A stretch of DNA of 64,000 nucleotides from JAOUJD01 sp963811265 (GTDB lineage Bacteria; Pseudomonadota; Gammaproteobacteria; Burkholderiales; Burkholderiaceae_F). Shown here in pieces: positions 49,573-59,208 of this stretch. The notes below the pieces were generated by a model, which saw only the letters and a list, made by a program, of their open reading frames with translations, made no database searches and was not told where the DNA came from. A program made the position numbers and the translations under genes. The stretch is taken from NCBI GenBank assembly GCA_963811265.1, contig CAWEQS010000026.1, positions 1 through 64,000 on the forward strand. The letters are read 5' to 3'. How positions within the stretch are numbered: the first letter of the stretch is position 1; each line of letters starts with the position of its first letter.

Positions 49573-50618
49573 TCAGTCCGGGCGGGGTCGCCGGCGGAGG
49601 AGCCGGCCGAACGCGCGGGCGCCTTGGTGAGGGCCCCGCTCGTTTCGAGCCAGTCACGAATGCGCTGCGCGTCCGCGATCCGCGAATACTTGCCGACCGA
49701 ATCCAGCAGCACCATCACCACCCGCTTGCCCTCGATCACGGCCTGCATCACGAGGCAGCGGCCGGCGGCGGAGATGTAGCCGGTCTTCTGCAGGCCGATG
49801 TCCCAGTCGGGATTCGCCGTCAGGCGATTGGTGTTGCCGTAGCGGACGCTGCGCTTGCCCATCGGCAGCGCCAGTTCGCCGCTGGTACTGAATTCCCGGA
49901 TCACGTCGTGTTCGTAGGCCGCCTTGACCAGCCGCACGAGGTCGTTCGCGCTCGAGCGGTTGTCCGGCGACAGGCCGGTCGGATCGACGAAGTGCGAGTC
50001 GCTCATGCCCAGCATCCGCGCCTTCGCGTTCATCGCCTCGACGAAGTTGTCGAGGCCGCCGGGGTAGGTACGGCCGAGCAGCTGCGCCGCGCGGTTCTCC
50101 GACGACATCAGCGCCAGATGCAGCGCGGTGCCGCGGCTCATGGCGAGTCCGGGCCGCAGGTTGGAGCGGATGCCGGCGCGCACCAGTTCGTCCGGCGTGA
50201 CCTTCAGTTCCTCGTCGAGCGACAGGCCGGCTTCGACCGTCACCAGCGCCGTCATCAGCTTCGTGATCGACGCGATCGGCAGCACCGCGTGGACGTTCTT
50301 CTCGAACAGCACTTCATCGGTGTCCTGGTCGACGACCAGCGCCACGTGGCTCTTCAGCTGCAGCGGGTCGCCGCTGTGCGTGAGGCCGGCGAGCTGGCCC
50401 TCGGACGGGCGCAGCGGCGCGCGTTCGACGCCAGCCTTCCGTTTGGACTGGATGCGGGCCGAGCCGGCGGGGATGGTGCCCTTCACGCGCTGGGCGGACT
50501 TCGCCTTGGCGATGGTGGTCGAGGCTTGCGACTCGGACCGGGTCGACGAGGTTCCGCCGAACGCGGCCCCGGAGGCCACCAGACACCCCGCCAGGGTCAA
50601 AACCAGCAATGCGCGCAA
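49573..50618 (-). CDS. pbpG: D-alanyl-D-alanine endopeptidase (PBP7/PbpG type)
   Basis: The ATG at 50618 starts a signal peptide (MRALLVLTLAGCLVASGAAF). Penicillin-binding motifs: VLPIASITKLMTALVTVEAG (SxxK), LALMSSENRAAQLLG (SEN) and DIGLQKTGYISAAGRCLVMQ (KTG). It hydrolyses peptidoglycan cross-links in the periplasm. The frame as given runs on through the IclR gene without a stop; a one-base break in a C-run near 49585 would give a TGA at 49573 and a protein of about 348 residues, close to the family's normal length. I prefer that end, which just meets the IclR stop. Confidence 0.85.
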
Positions 50619-50885
50619 AGTCCCCTCCTCACAACAAAGTCAACAGCAGACCACGCATGCCGGGTCGCCAATGGACCGAATACCGGCCTGATCGAACGCT
50701 CTTCTTCTTGGCGGCCCGCCGCACAGCTTTAAGTCCGCGCGCCATGGCCTTGAATTCTCGGCGTTTCGTGTCGGGCGGATTCTAGTCACATTTCCCGCCA
50801 GCGGAACAGCCCGGCCGCCCCGGAGGCCGGAGCTCAGGGACGACCCCGGTCAAGGAACCCGCCGCCCTGAGCCTTCTTTCGACGC

Positions 50886-52151
50886 TCAGGCGCGGTAGAT
50901 CCAGTCCCGCGTCAGCGGTAAGCCGGTGGTGCCGGGCTGCCGATGCACGCTGCCGAGCACCTGGTGGATCGACATCCAGCCTTGCTGGAAGCCGTAGGAG
51001 CAGCCGGCCAGGTAGGCGCGCCAGATGCGCAGCGTCCGGTCGCTGACCAGCCGTGCGGCCTCGTCGAGGCGGCTGTCGAGGCGTCGCGCCCAGTGCGCCA
51101 GCGTATTCGCGTAGTGCGGACGCAGCGACTCGACGTCCACGACCTCGAAGCCGGCCGCCGACATCTCGCGCACGGCGAGGTGCAGGTGCGGCAGTTCGCC
51201 CTGCGGGAAGACGTACTTGTCGACGAAGTCGCCCACGCCGCTGCCCACCGGACGGTTCTCGACGTCGGCCGCCGTGATGCCGTGATTGAGGAAGAGCCCG
51301 CGATCGCGCAGGACGGCGGCGACGCTCGAAAAGTACTTCGCGAGGTTCTTCAGCCCCACGTGCTCGAACATGCCGATGCTGGCCGCCTTGTCGAAGCTTT
51401 CGCGCCCATAGCGCCCGGCGAGATCGCGGTAATCGAGCAATTCCACCTGGACGCGATCGGCGAGACCGAGCGCGGCGACGCGCTCGCGCGCCAGCCCGTG
51501 CTGCTCCGCCGACAGCGTGATGCCGACCGCGGACACGCCGTAGTGCTGCGCGGCATGGATCACGAGGCCGCCCCATCCACAGCCGACGTCGAGCAGGCGC
51601 TCGCCCGGCGCCAGCCGTAGCTTGCGGCAGATGTGATCGAGCTTGGCGCGCTGCGCCTCGTCGAGCGTCTCGTCGCCGGTGCGGAAGTACGCGCACGAGT
51701 ACACCATGCGTTCATCGAGCCACAAGCGGTAGAACGCGTTGCCGACGTCGTAGTGGTAGCTGATCGCCGAGCGGTCGGTCCGCGCCGTGTGCCGCGCGAT
51801 CGCGCCCGCGACCCGCTGCGCGACACTGGATCCGCCGGCCTCGACCAGGCGCTCTGCAAGCGGCAGCGCTTCCAGCAGGTCGCCCTGCACCTCGAGGCGG
51901 CCTTGCACGTACGCCTCCGCGAGGGTGGCGAACGACGGGCTGGCCAGTTCGGCGAGCAGCGACGGCGCGCGCACGACCAGCCGGATGCGCGCCGGCAATC
52001 CGAAGCCGATGCACGCGCCGTCCGGCAGCACCACGTCGAGGGGAATGCCGCCTTCGGCCGCCACCCGCGCCGCGAGGCGCTCGATTCCCGAGCGCGCCGC
52101 GCCCGTGACCTGCGTTTCCGCCCTGCGCGCCAGCGCCTGCGCGATGCCCAT
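50886..52151 (-). CDS. cfa: Cyclopropane-fatty-acyl-phospholipid synthase
   Basis: Methylates double bonds of membrane phospholipid acyl chains using S-adenosylmethionine. ATG at 52151. The N-terminal domain has FATLAEAYVQGRLEVQGDLL; the catalytic part has AISYHYDVGNAFYRLWLDER, MVYSCAYFRTGDETLDEAQR, RLLDVGCGWGGLVIHAAQHY (SAM motif I), VGITLSAEQHGLA and DKAASIGMFEHVGLKNLAKY (EHVG). 421 residues, intact. Upstream lies a 308-bp gene-free stretch shared with the acetate-uptake operon on the other strand. Confidence 0.94.
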   Translation of the reverse strand: MGIAQALARRAETQVTGAARSGIERLAARVAAEGGIPLDVVLPDGACIGFGLPARIRLVVRAPSLLAELASPSFATLAEAYVQGRLEVQGDLLEALPLAERLVEAGGSSVAQRVAGAIARHTARTDRSAISYHYDVGNAFYRLWLDERMVYSCAYFRTGDETLDEAQRAKLDHICRKLRLAPGERLLDVGCGWGGLVIHAAQHYGVSAVGITLSAEQHGLARERVAALGLADRVQVELLDYRDLAGRYGRESFDKAASIGMFEHVGLKNLAKYFSSVAAVLRDRGLFLNHGITAADVENRPVGSGVGDFVDKYVFPQGELPHLHLAVREMSAAGFEVVDVESLRPHYANTLAHWARRLDSRLDEAARLVSDRTLRIWRAYLAGCSYGFQQGWMSIHQVLGSVHRQPGTTGLPLTRDWIYRA

Positions 52152-52459
52152 CGTGCGGCCCTCCTGTCCGTGCTCTGAAAAATCTAGCGCTGCGCGCGGC
52201 GCGTGCCAAGGGGCCAGGGCTCCGGCCCGATAGCCAATCTCGCACTGCTCGCGAAGGCGGCCCTGCGCATCCCGCGAACAGGGAGTCGCAGCCAGTGCTT
52301 CGCCCGGTTGCGTAAGCCCCCGGTCAGGCGGAGTAAGGGAGAGGTAAGGTCGACTCGCTAGCTTGCGCGGGCCAAGGCCATAGAAGAGAAAACAAGGCCG
52401 GGTTCGGCGCAGCGATTCCGCCGCACGATAAAGACCGCGGATCCAAGGGAGGGTCCCTT
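52152..52459. other. Gene-free divergent promoter region between cfa and the acetate operon
   Basis: No gene is visible here. The region must hold the start sites of cfa (minus) and of the DUF485-actP operon (plus). A strong ribosome-binding site, AAGGGAGGG, stands 8 bp before the DUF485 ATG. I found no clear -35/-10 or -24/-12 pair. Confidence 0.5.
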
Positions 52460-52783
52460 ATGGCAATGACATCACTCGAGTGGGGCGCGATCGTCGCCGA
52501 TCCACGCTTTCAGGTATTGCACAAGAAGAAGCAGGCCTTCCTGGCGGGCCTCATGATCTTCTCGGTCTTCTTCTACTTCCTGCTGCCGATCGGCGCGGCC
52601 TACTTCCCCGCCCTGTATTCCATCAAGGTGTGGGGCCCGATCAACGTCGGCCTCCTCTTCGCGTTGTCGCAGTTCGTCGTCGCCTGGGCCATCGCCTTCT
52701 ATTACTCCTGGCGCGCCAACAACGAGTTCGACGCGATGGCGCGCGAACTGGTCACAGACTTCGAGAAGAAAGTGAAGGTGTGA
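52460..52783 (+). CDS. DUF485 membrane protein (YjcH-like)
   Basis: 107 residues, intact, with two membrane helices: FLAGLMIFSVFFYFLLPIGA and NVGLLFALSQFVVAWAIAFY. The start ADPRFQVLHKKKQ and end YSWRANNEFDAMARELVTDF match the DUF485 family, almost always encoded in front of an ActP-type acetate symporter. The stop is next to the actP ATG. Probably an accessory subunit of the transporter; exact role unknown. Confidence 0.93.
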   Translation: MAMTSLEWGAIVADPRFQVLHKKKQAFLAGLMIFSVFFYFLLPIGAAYFPALYSIKVWGPINVGLLFALSQFVVAWAIAFYYSWRANNEFDAMARELVTDFEKKVKV

Positions 52784-52784
52784 C

Positions 52785-54698
52785 ATGAGTTCACTCTCGC
52801 TCCGCACCAAGGCTTTCACGCTCGTCGGCATTGCCGCGATCGGCCTGACCGCGCTGCCCGCGCTTGCGCAGGGCGCGGTTGCACCCAACTACCGCTGGCT
52901 CACGTTCGCGGTGTTCGCGGCGATCATCGCGCTGACGATGTACGTCACTTTCGTCGCCGCCAAGCGCGTGAAGACCGCGTCGGACTTCTACACAGCGGGC
53001 GGCGGCGTGTCCGGCCTTCAGAATGGCTGGGCGATCGCGGGCGATTACCTGTCGGCGGCCTCGTTCCTCGGGATTGCCGGCCTGATCAGCCAGTTCGGCT
53101 ACGACGGCTTCATGTACTCGGTGGGCTGGCTGGTGGCTTACATCACGGTGCTGCTCGTGATTGCCGAGCCTTGCCGCAACATCGGCAAGTACACGTTGTC
53201 CGACATCCTCGCGTACCGCAACGATCCGAAGAAGGTCCGCATCGTCGGCGCCTTGTCGACCATCACGGTCTCGACGTTCTACCTGACGGCGCAGATGGTC
53301 GGCGGCGGTGTGCTGGTGAAGACGCTGATCGGCATCGACTACGAAATCTCCGTCATGACCGTCGGCGTGCTGATGCTCGCGTACGTGCTGTTCGGCGGCA
53401 TGGTCGCGACCACCTGGGTGCAGATCATCAAGGCGATCCTGCTGGTGATCGCGTCGATCATCCTCGTGGTCCTGGTGTGGGCGCCTTACGGCTTCTCCCT
53501 GCCGGCGTTCCTGCAGGACGTCGTCGGCGATCCGAAGATCCAGGCGCGCGTGGCGGGACTGCTGGGTGAGGCGTCGAAGAACATGACGCCACAGGAACTC
53601 GGCCAGCGCTTCCTCGAACCGGGCCTGCTGTTCAAGGCGCCGATCGACCAGATCTCGCTCGGCATGGCACTGGTGTTCGGCACGGCCGGACTGCCGCACA
53701 TCCTGATGCGCTTCTTCACCGTCCCGACGGCGCAGGCCGCGCGGAAGTCGGTGATCTGGGCCATGGCCATCATCGGCGGCTTCTACGTCCTGACGCTGTT
53801 CCTCGGCTTCGGCGCCGCCAGGCTGGTCGGACCGGCCCAGATCGCCGCGGTCGACCCGGGCGGCAACATGGCCGGCCCGCTGCTCGCCCAGTACCTGGGT
53901 GGCGGTGCGGATTCGATGCTCGGCAACTTCATGCTGGCCTTCGTCGCGGCCGTGGCCTTTGCCACGATCGTCGCCGTGGTTGCCGGCCTGGTGCTGGCCG
54001 CCGCGTCCGCCATGGCGCACGACCTGTACGTCGGCGTGATCCGCGAAGAACACGTGACGCCGCAGGAGCAGGTGCGCGCTGCACGGATCGCCACGGTGAT
54101 CGTCGGCGCAATGGCCATCACGATCGGCATCGCGGCCAAGGGCCAGAACGTGGCTCACCTGGTGGCGCTGGCGTTCGCGGTTGCCGCCTCGGCCAACTTC
54201 CCGTGCGTGTTGCTGACGCTGTACTGGCGCAAGTGCAACACCGGCGGGATCATGGCCGGCATGGTGGTTGGCACGCTGCTGGCGGTCGGCCTTGTGCTGG
54301 TGTCGCCGAACATGACGTATCCGAAGGCGGTCCGCGGGGCGGCCGAGAAGGTGCTTGCCGCCGACGGTCCGAAGCGCGCGGCCGCCGAGGCCGACATTGC
54401 CTCGGGCGACGCCGCCAAGATCGCGAATGCCCAGAAATCGATCGGCGCTCTCGACCGTGCGGCGACGAAGGCGAAAGCCGACATCGAGCGCGTCAAGGGC
54501 GAGAACACGTCGCTCGTGGGCCTCGAAGCACCGCTGTTCGACCTGCGCAACCCGGGACTGATCTCGATCCCGCTCGGGTTCCTCGCGGTCATCCTCGGTT
54601 CGCTCCTCTACCGCGACAAGCGCGCCGACGACATGTGGGAAGAGCTGTACGCGCGCCAGAACACCGGCATCCTGGCTTCCAAGGCAGCCGCGCACTGA
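52785..54698 (+). CDS. actP: Cation/acetate symporter
   Basis: Sodium:solute symporter that takes up acetate and related short acids. ATG at 52785, with a hydrophobic signal-like start (FTLVGIAAIGLTALPALAQG) as usual in ActP. SSS blocks: DFYTAGGGVSGLQNGWAIAG, DYLSAASFLGIAGLISQFGY, GMALVFGTAGLPHILMRFFT and VALAFAVAASANFPCVLLTL. 637 residues. Between about 510 and 590 there is an extra Ala/Lys-rich, charged segment (KVLAADGPKRAAAEADIASG, AKADIERVKGENTSLVGLEA) between membrane helices, absent from the E. coli-type protein. Intact frame. Confidence 0.94.
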   Translation: MSSLSLRTKAFTLVGIAAIGLTALPALAQGAVAPNYRWLTFAVFAAIIALTMYVTFVAAKRVKTASDFYTAGGGVSGLQNGWAIAGDYLSAASFLGIAGLISQFGYDGFMYSVGWLVAYITVLLVIAEPCRNIGKYTLSDILAYRNDPKKVRIVGALSTITVSTFYLTAQMVGGGVLVKTLIGIDYEISVMTVGVLMLAYVLFGGMVATTWVQIIKAILLVIASIILVVLVWAPYGFSLPAFLQDVVGDPKIQARVAGLLGEASKNMTPQELGQRFLEPGLLFKAPIDQISLGMALVFGTAGLPHILMRFFTVPTAQAARKSVIWAMAIIGGFYVLTLFLGFGAARLVGPAQIAAVDPGGNMAGPLLAQYLGGGADSMLGNFMLAFVAAVAFATIVAVVAGLVLAAASAMAHDLYVGVIREEHVTPQEQVRAARIATVIVGAMAITIGIAAKGQNVAHLVALAFAVAASANFPCVLLTLYWRKCNTGGIMAGMVVGTLLAVGLVLVSPNMTYPKAVRGAAEKVLAADGPKRAAAEADIASGDAAKIANAQKSIGALDRAATKAKADIERVKGENTSLVGLEAPLFDLRNPGLISIPLGFLAVILGSLLYRDKRADDMWEELYARQNTGILASKAAAH

Positions 54699-54721
54699 CG
54701 CAGTCCGTCCGAAGTACGAAG

Positions 54722-54750
54722 GAGGCCCCCGCGCGGGGCCTCTTTCTTTT
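54722..54750 (+). terminator. Intrinsic terminator after actP
   Basis: GAGGCCCC and GGGGCCTC form a perfect 8-bp stem with a 5-nt loop, followed by TTTCTTTT, 23 bp past the actP stop. Confidence 0.9.
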
Positions 54751-54840
54751 GGGGCACGGGAGGCCCTTTGACCACAGACAAGGCCGTACGCTTGGCACTT
54801 GCTGCAATCTGACTCGACCCGACGCGACGAAGAACGACCG

Positions 54841-56751
54841 ATGCCCACGCCGGCCCTGATCAACGAGGCGACCGTCGCCTTCCTGCGCCACCACGCGCCG
54901 TTCTCCGGCATGGCCACGCCGGACCTCGAATTCATCTCCGAGCACGTGCGGCTCGCGTACTTCCCGGTCGGCTCGCTGATCATCGATCCGGCGAGCGGGG
55001 TGCGCGTGCGCGACCTGCACATCATCCAGCGCGGCCACGTGCGCAACTACAACGCCGCGGTGCAGGGCGACGACATCGTGCTCGGCCCCGGGGAGTGCTT
55101 CCCGGTCGCGTCACTTTCGGCCAGTTCGGTCAACACGCGGCACTTCGTCGCCGCCGAGGACGTCTTCTGCTTCCAGCTGGCGAAGGAGGACTTCGAGGAA
55201 CTGCGGACGCGCTCGGCGCCGTTCGCGCGCTTCTGCACGCAGGCGCTCGCATCGATCGTGCAGCAGTCGCTCGCCCAGTTGCGAACCCAGTTCTCGCAGC
55301 GCGCCGCCGAGCAGCAGACGCTGCTTCAGCCGCTGAAGGCGCTGGTGCGACGCGCCCCGGTCTACTGCAGCAGCGACACGTCGATCCGCGAGGCGCTCGA
55401 CGCGATGAGCCGCGAGCACGTCGGCACCATCGCCGTCGTCGACGGCGAGCAGAAGCCGCTCGGCATCTTCACGCTCACCGACCTGATGGAGCGCGTGGTG
55501 CTGCCGGGCGTGGCGCTCGAACGGCCAATCACCGACGTGATGACCGCCGGGCCCGGCGTGCTCGACGAACTCGCCAACGCACAGGAGGCGCTCGCCGTGA
55601 TGGCGCGACGCGGCTACCACCAACTGGTGGTGACGCGCGAGGACCGCATCGCCGGCATCGTCTCCGAGCGCGACCTGTTCTCGCTGCAACGTGTGTCCAT
55701 GCGCAACGTGATGCAGTCGATCAAGACGGCACGCAGCGTGGCGGCGCTCAAGCGCGCGGCGCAGGACATCGGCATGCTGAGCGAGAACCTGATCGCGCAG
55801 GGTGCGGCCGCCGAAGGCCTCACCCACACGATCGCAGCGCTCAACGACGCGATGACCGAGCGTGTGTTCGACCTGCTGTTGCCGGCCGCGGACCTCGCGG
55901 GACTCGAGTGGTGCTGGCTGTCGCTCGGCAGCGAGGGGCGGCGCGAACAGACGATCGCCACCGACCAGGACAACGCGATCATCTTCGAGGGCGACGAGGA
56001 CGAGCTCGCGCACGACCGGGCCAGGCTGCTCAACTTCGCGCGCAACGTCAACGATGCGCTCGCCGAGCTCGGCTTTCCGCTGTGCCCGGGCAACATCATG
56101 GCGAGCAACCGGGAGTGCTGCCTGTCGGTCGACGAGTGGCGGGCGAAGTTCGCCGGCTGGGTGCGCGAGCCGACGCCGAACGCGCTGCTGAACGCCAACA
56201 TCTTCTTCGACTTCCGGCCGCTGTTCGGCAACACGACGCTGGCCGAGCGCCTGCGCAACTGGCTGCTCGGGATCACCCAGGACAACCGCTTCTTCCTGCG
56301 GATGATGACCGCGAACGCCTTGCAGGCCGAGCCGCCCCTCGGTCTGATCCGCACGTTCAAGACCGACGAGGGCCAGAACCAGGGCACGATCGACCTGAAG
56401 ACGCAGGGCACGCGGGTCTTCGTCGATGCCGCGCGCGCGCTGGCCCTCGGGCTCGGGACACCGGAGACGAACACGGGGCAACGGCTGTGGGCCACCGGAC
56501 GCCGGCTGAACGTCCCGGAGCGGCACGTCGCCGCCGCGATCGACGCCTTCCAGTTCCTGCAGATGATGCGGCTGCGCGCGCAGCGCGGCGAGTTCATCGA
56601 CCCGACCGATGAACGCGCGGGCGACCCGGCGCGCAACCGGAACCGGATCGATCCGTATTCGCTCAACGAACTCGACCAGCGCATGCTGAAGGAGTCGTTC
56701 CGGCAGGCGCGCGAACTGCAGCGGCGCCTGCAACAGACCTTCGCGCAGTAG
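54841..56751 (+). CDS. DUF294 nucleotidyltransferase with cyclic-nucleotide and CBS domains
   Basis: 637 residues from ATG 54841; a longer frame upstream is less likely. Order: cAMP-binding-like cupin (FPVGSLIIDPASGVRVRDLH, GECFPVASLSA; residues about 20-140), two CBS motifs (TSIREALDAMSREHVGTIAV and LANAQEALAVMARRGYHQLV; about 175-290), then the DUF294 nucleotidyltransferase (WLSLGSEGRREQTIATDQDN with the GSxxRxExxxxTDxDN signature) and its helical C-terminal domain. It resembles GlnD/PII-uridylyltransferase relatives. Usually encoded next to ActP and a DnaQ-like exonuclease, as here, so it may tune acetate uptake. Intact. Confidence 0.9.
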   Translation: MPTPALINEATVAFLRHHAPFSGMATPDLEFISEHVRLAYFPVGSLIIDPASGVRVRDLHIIQRGHVRNYNAAVQGDDIVLGPGECFPVASLSASSVNTRHFVAAEDVFCFQLAKEDFEELRTRSAPFARFCTQALASIVQQSLAQLRTQFSQRAAEQQTLLQPLKALVRRAPVYCSSDTSIREALDAMSREHVGTIAVVDGEQKPLGIFTLTDLMERVVLPGVALERPITDVMTAGPGVLDELANAQEALAVMARRGYHQLVVTREDRIAGIVSERDLFSLQRVSMRNVMQSIKTARSVAALKRAAQDIGMLSENLIAQGAAAEGLTHTIAALNDAMTERVFDLLLPAADLAGLEWCWLSLGSEGRREQTIATDQDNAIIFEGDEDELAHDRARLLNFARNVNDALAELGFPLCPGNIMASNRECCLSVDEWRAKFAGWVREPTPNALLNANIFFDFRPLFGNTTLAERLRNWLLGITQDNRFFLRMMTANALQAEPPLGLIRTFKTDEGQNQGTIDLKTQGTRVFVDAARALALGLGTPETNTGQRLWATGRRLNVPERHVAAAIDAFQFLQMMRLRAQRGEFIDPTDERAGDPARNRNRIDPYSLNELDQRMLKESFRQARELQRRLQQTFAQ

Positions 56752-56762
56752 CGCCGAGCGCG

Positions 56763-57494
56763 ATGAAGCCGCCCTTCAGCGCCGCGATCAACGCCTGGCG
56801 CGTGCGTCGCTCGCTCGACATCGACGGTCGCGAGCGCCTGGAAAAGCTGCGGATCCGGCTCGACCACATGGCGGCGCGGCCCTACTTCATCGAGCGCGCG
56901 CCGCTCGCCCTCGCCCGCTTCGTCGCGCTCGACCTCGAAACGACCGGACCCAACATGCTGCAGGACGTGATCATCTCGATCGGCGCGGTGGCGGTCGAGG
57001 CGCGCGCCGTGCATCACGGCAACGCCTTCGAAGTGGTGCTGCGGCAGCACCGTCCCAGCGAAGTCGACAACATCCTGGTGCACCAGATCGGCGGCCAGCA
57101 GCAGATGGCCGGGGTGTCGCCGGTCGACGCGCTGATGGACTGCCTCGAATTCCTGGGCGACTCGGTCGTGATCGCCTTCCGCGCCGAGTTCGACGAGACC
57201 GTACTGACGCGCGAGGTGAATGCTGTTCTTGGCCTGCCGCAGCAGCACACCTTCCTCGACCTCGCCGTGCTGCTGCCGTCCGTGTTCCCCGGCACCGACA
57301 ACGACTCGCTCGACGACTGGTCGCAGCACTTCGGCATCCGGCCGATCGGCCGGCACCGCGCGATCGCCGACGCCTACACCAACGCGCAGATGATGCTGCT
57401 GGTGCTGGAGCAGGCGCACCGCAACGGCATGTCGACCGTCGGCGAATTGATCAAGATGGAACGCGCCCAGAAGTGGCTGGGCAAGCGGCGTTAG
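56763..57494 (+). CDS. DnaQ-like 3'-5' exonuclease (DEDDh)
   Basis: 243 residues from ATG 56763, 11 bp after the DUF294 gene. The exonuclease core has FVALDLETTGPNMLQDVIIS (DxE), VIAFRAEFDETVLTREVNAV (second Asp) and IGRHRAIADAYTNAQMML (HxxxxD), the DEDDh set of the DNA polymerase III epsilon family. It lacks the clamp-binding tail and the N-terminus is longer than in true DnaQ. It repeatedly follows DUF294 genes in betaproteobacteria; the job in that pair is unknown. Confidence 0.92.
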   Translation: MKPPFSAAINAWRVRRSLDIDGRERLEKLRIRLDHMAARPYFIERAPLALARFVALDLETTGPNMLQDVIISIGAVAVEARAVHHGNAFEVVLRQHRPSEVDNILVHQIGGQQQMAGVSPVDALMDCLEFLGDSVVIAFRAEFDETVLTREVNAVLGLPQQHTFLDLAVLLPSVFPGTDNDSLDDWSQHFGIRPIGRHRAIADAYTNAQMMLLVLEQAHRNGMSTVGELIKMERAQKWLGKRR

Positions 57495-57582
57495 ACACGC
57501 GGCGGAGTAAAGTTGTCCTAATGCAAGCGACAGCCGCGGCCGCAGCGACTCTGCGTCTTGGGCAACCGGACTGCCCGAGCCA

Positions 57583-58157
57583 ATGACCCCGATTTCATCC
57601 GGCAATCCGATGTACGACTGGTTCGGCCTGAATCGGGAACTCTTCCTGTTCATCAACGGGTTGCACACCCCGTTCCTCGATTGGCTCATGATTTCTGCGA
57701 GCGCGATCGGCCATCCGCGGATGTACCCGTTCTACATGGCTGCGCTTCTGCTGCTGCACTGGCGCCGGCCGGGCAGTAGCACTGCGCGGCCTGGCGACGC
57801 TCGCCATCGCCTATCCGATTATTTCGATGGCGATTGTCCCGTTCATGAAGTCGAGCCTCGACTTTCCGCGGCCAATCATCGCGATGGGATCGGACACGGT
57901 CACGATCCTTGGCGATCCCGAAACCAGCGGCGCTTTTCCCTCAGGCCACGCGGCCTTCGCGGTACTGGTGGCGGCGTCGCTGATGCCCGGTGCATCGCGC
58001 GCGACCCAGCTGGCGCTTGGGGTAGGCGCGATCCTCGTTTGCTTGTCACGAGTGTGGGTCGGCGCGCACTTCCCCGCCGACGTCGTGGGCGGGGCGCTGA
58101 TTTCGATCGCATGCGTCAGCCGCCATTCGCATCGCGATCGGGAAGCGAGCCGGGTAG
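57583..58157 (+). CDS. PAP2-family membrane phosphatase (frame broken)
   Basis: Start ATG 57583 or 57610 (MYDWFGLNRELFLFINGLHT, then PFLDWLMISASAIGHPRMYP). Membrane helices follow, then the three phosphatase blocks FMKSSLDFPRP, SGAFPSGHAAFAVLVAASLM and SRVWVGAHFPADVVGG: K-x6-RP, PSGH and SR-x5-H-x3-D, all catalytic residues present. Breaks near 57773 and 58110 split it. About 190 residues. Likely acts on undecaprenyl diphosphate or lipid phosphates in the periplasm. The stop shares bases with the next start (TAGTG). Confidence 0.85.
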
Positions 58158-59208
58158 TGCACTTCCAGAGCGACCTGGACACGCCGACGAGCCGGGCGCG
58201 CGCTGGCGATCATCCTCGGGGTGTATGCCGCCACGACGGTCGTGACGGCGTTGCTCGCGCATGTGGCCGGTTCGCCTTTCGAACTCTGGTTCTGGGACAC
58301 CGCGCTTCTTCTGGCTGGCGTGCTGGCCTACATCGTTCTCCTGGGGGTCGTCTGGGATGGCGCGCTCGTGGCGGTCGGACTGGTGAGCGAGGCAGCCTGG
58401 CGCCTTCGAGGCCGGGCGGGCACGAGCCCGGTCAGCGTCGAATCGATGCGCGCCTGGCGCTTCTTCACCTGCGGCCTGCCGCCGATCGCGATGCTGCTTG
58501 CAACATCGCTCGCGACTCCTCGGGACGTCGAACATCACGCTGCTGAGCCTCAAGCTGATCGGAAACTTGACCGAGTGGCGGGACCCTTTCTACTGGAGCA
58601 TCGAAGGCCCGCTGCTGGTGCATCTTCCACGGTTGTCGATCGATCCGACCCCGTGGGACCGCCTGTACCACAGCGCGTGGCTGCTCGAGCTGCTGGCCGC
58701 CTTCGCGCTGATCGTGATCGGCCGAGGCCGGCGTTATCTGCTGGAGTATTGCGTGTCGATGATCGTGCTCTTCTACGTCGGCCGGCTCCTCGGCGTGCTC
58801 AATCCGGTCATGGGGCCCGCATTCCATCGGCCGGATGTCTTCGCCTACCTCGACGGCTCGATGACGAGCGAGGCGATGAGGAAAGTCGCGCAAGTCATGT
58901 CTCAACCGCCAGAGAACCTAGAACGAACCAGCGGCATCCTCCTGGGTGGCGTGTCGGCGATGCCGAGCCTGCACATCGCGATGGTCGCACTCACCGCGAT
59001 CTGGCTCGCGGCCGCGCACCGGTGGACCCTCGTCGTCACCGTGCCCTGGGTGCTGCTGGTCTGGACGTCGACGGTCCTTCTTGGCTGGCACTACATCGTC
59101 GACGGCGCCGGCGGCCTATTGCTCGCGGCCGCGAGCGCGATGCTCACGCATTACGCGCTAACGCGCGTGCGCGGCGCGCGAAGCGGTTTGAGGCAGCGGG
59201 CGGGATAG
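58157..59208 (+). CDS. PAP2-superfamily (inositol-phosphotransferase-like) membrane protein (frame broken)
   Basis: GTG at 58157 overlaps the upstream stop. After a break near 58205 helices follow: LAIILGVYAATTVVTALLAH, FWDTALLLAGVLAYIVLLGV. After a second break near 58505: NITLLSLKLIGNLTEWRDPF, YHSAWLLELLAAFALIVIGR, YLLEYCVSMIVLFYVGRLLG, GVSAMPSLHIAMVALTAIWL and LLGWHYIVDGAGGLLLAAAS. The MPSLH and GWHYIVDG blocks are the PAP2_3 active site seen in AUR1-like inositol phosphotransferases. About 350 residues. Substrate unknown; a phospholipid or glycolipid head-group transferase is plausible. Confidence 0.78.

Noticed and set aside
48927..50618. A 563-codon PbpG with a long C-terminal extension through the IclR gene
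   Set aside because: The extension is the antisense of the IclR coding sequence, and PBP7 proteins end near residue 310-370. A one-base indel near 49585 explains it.
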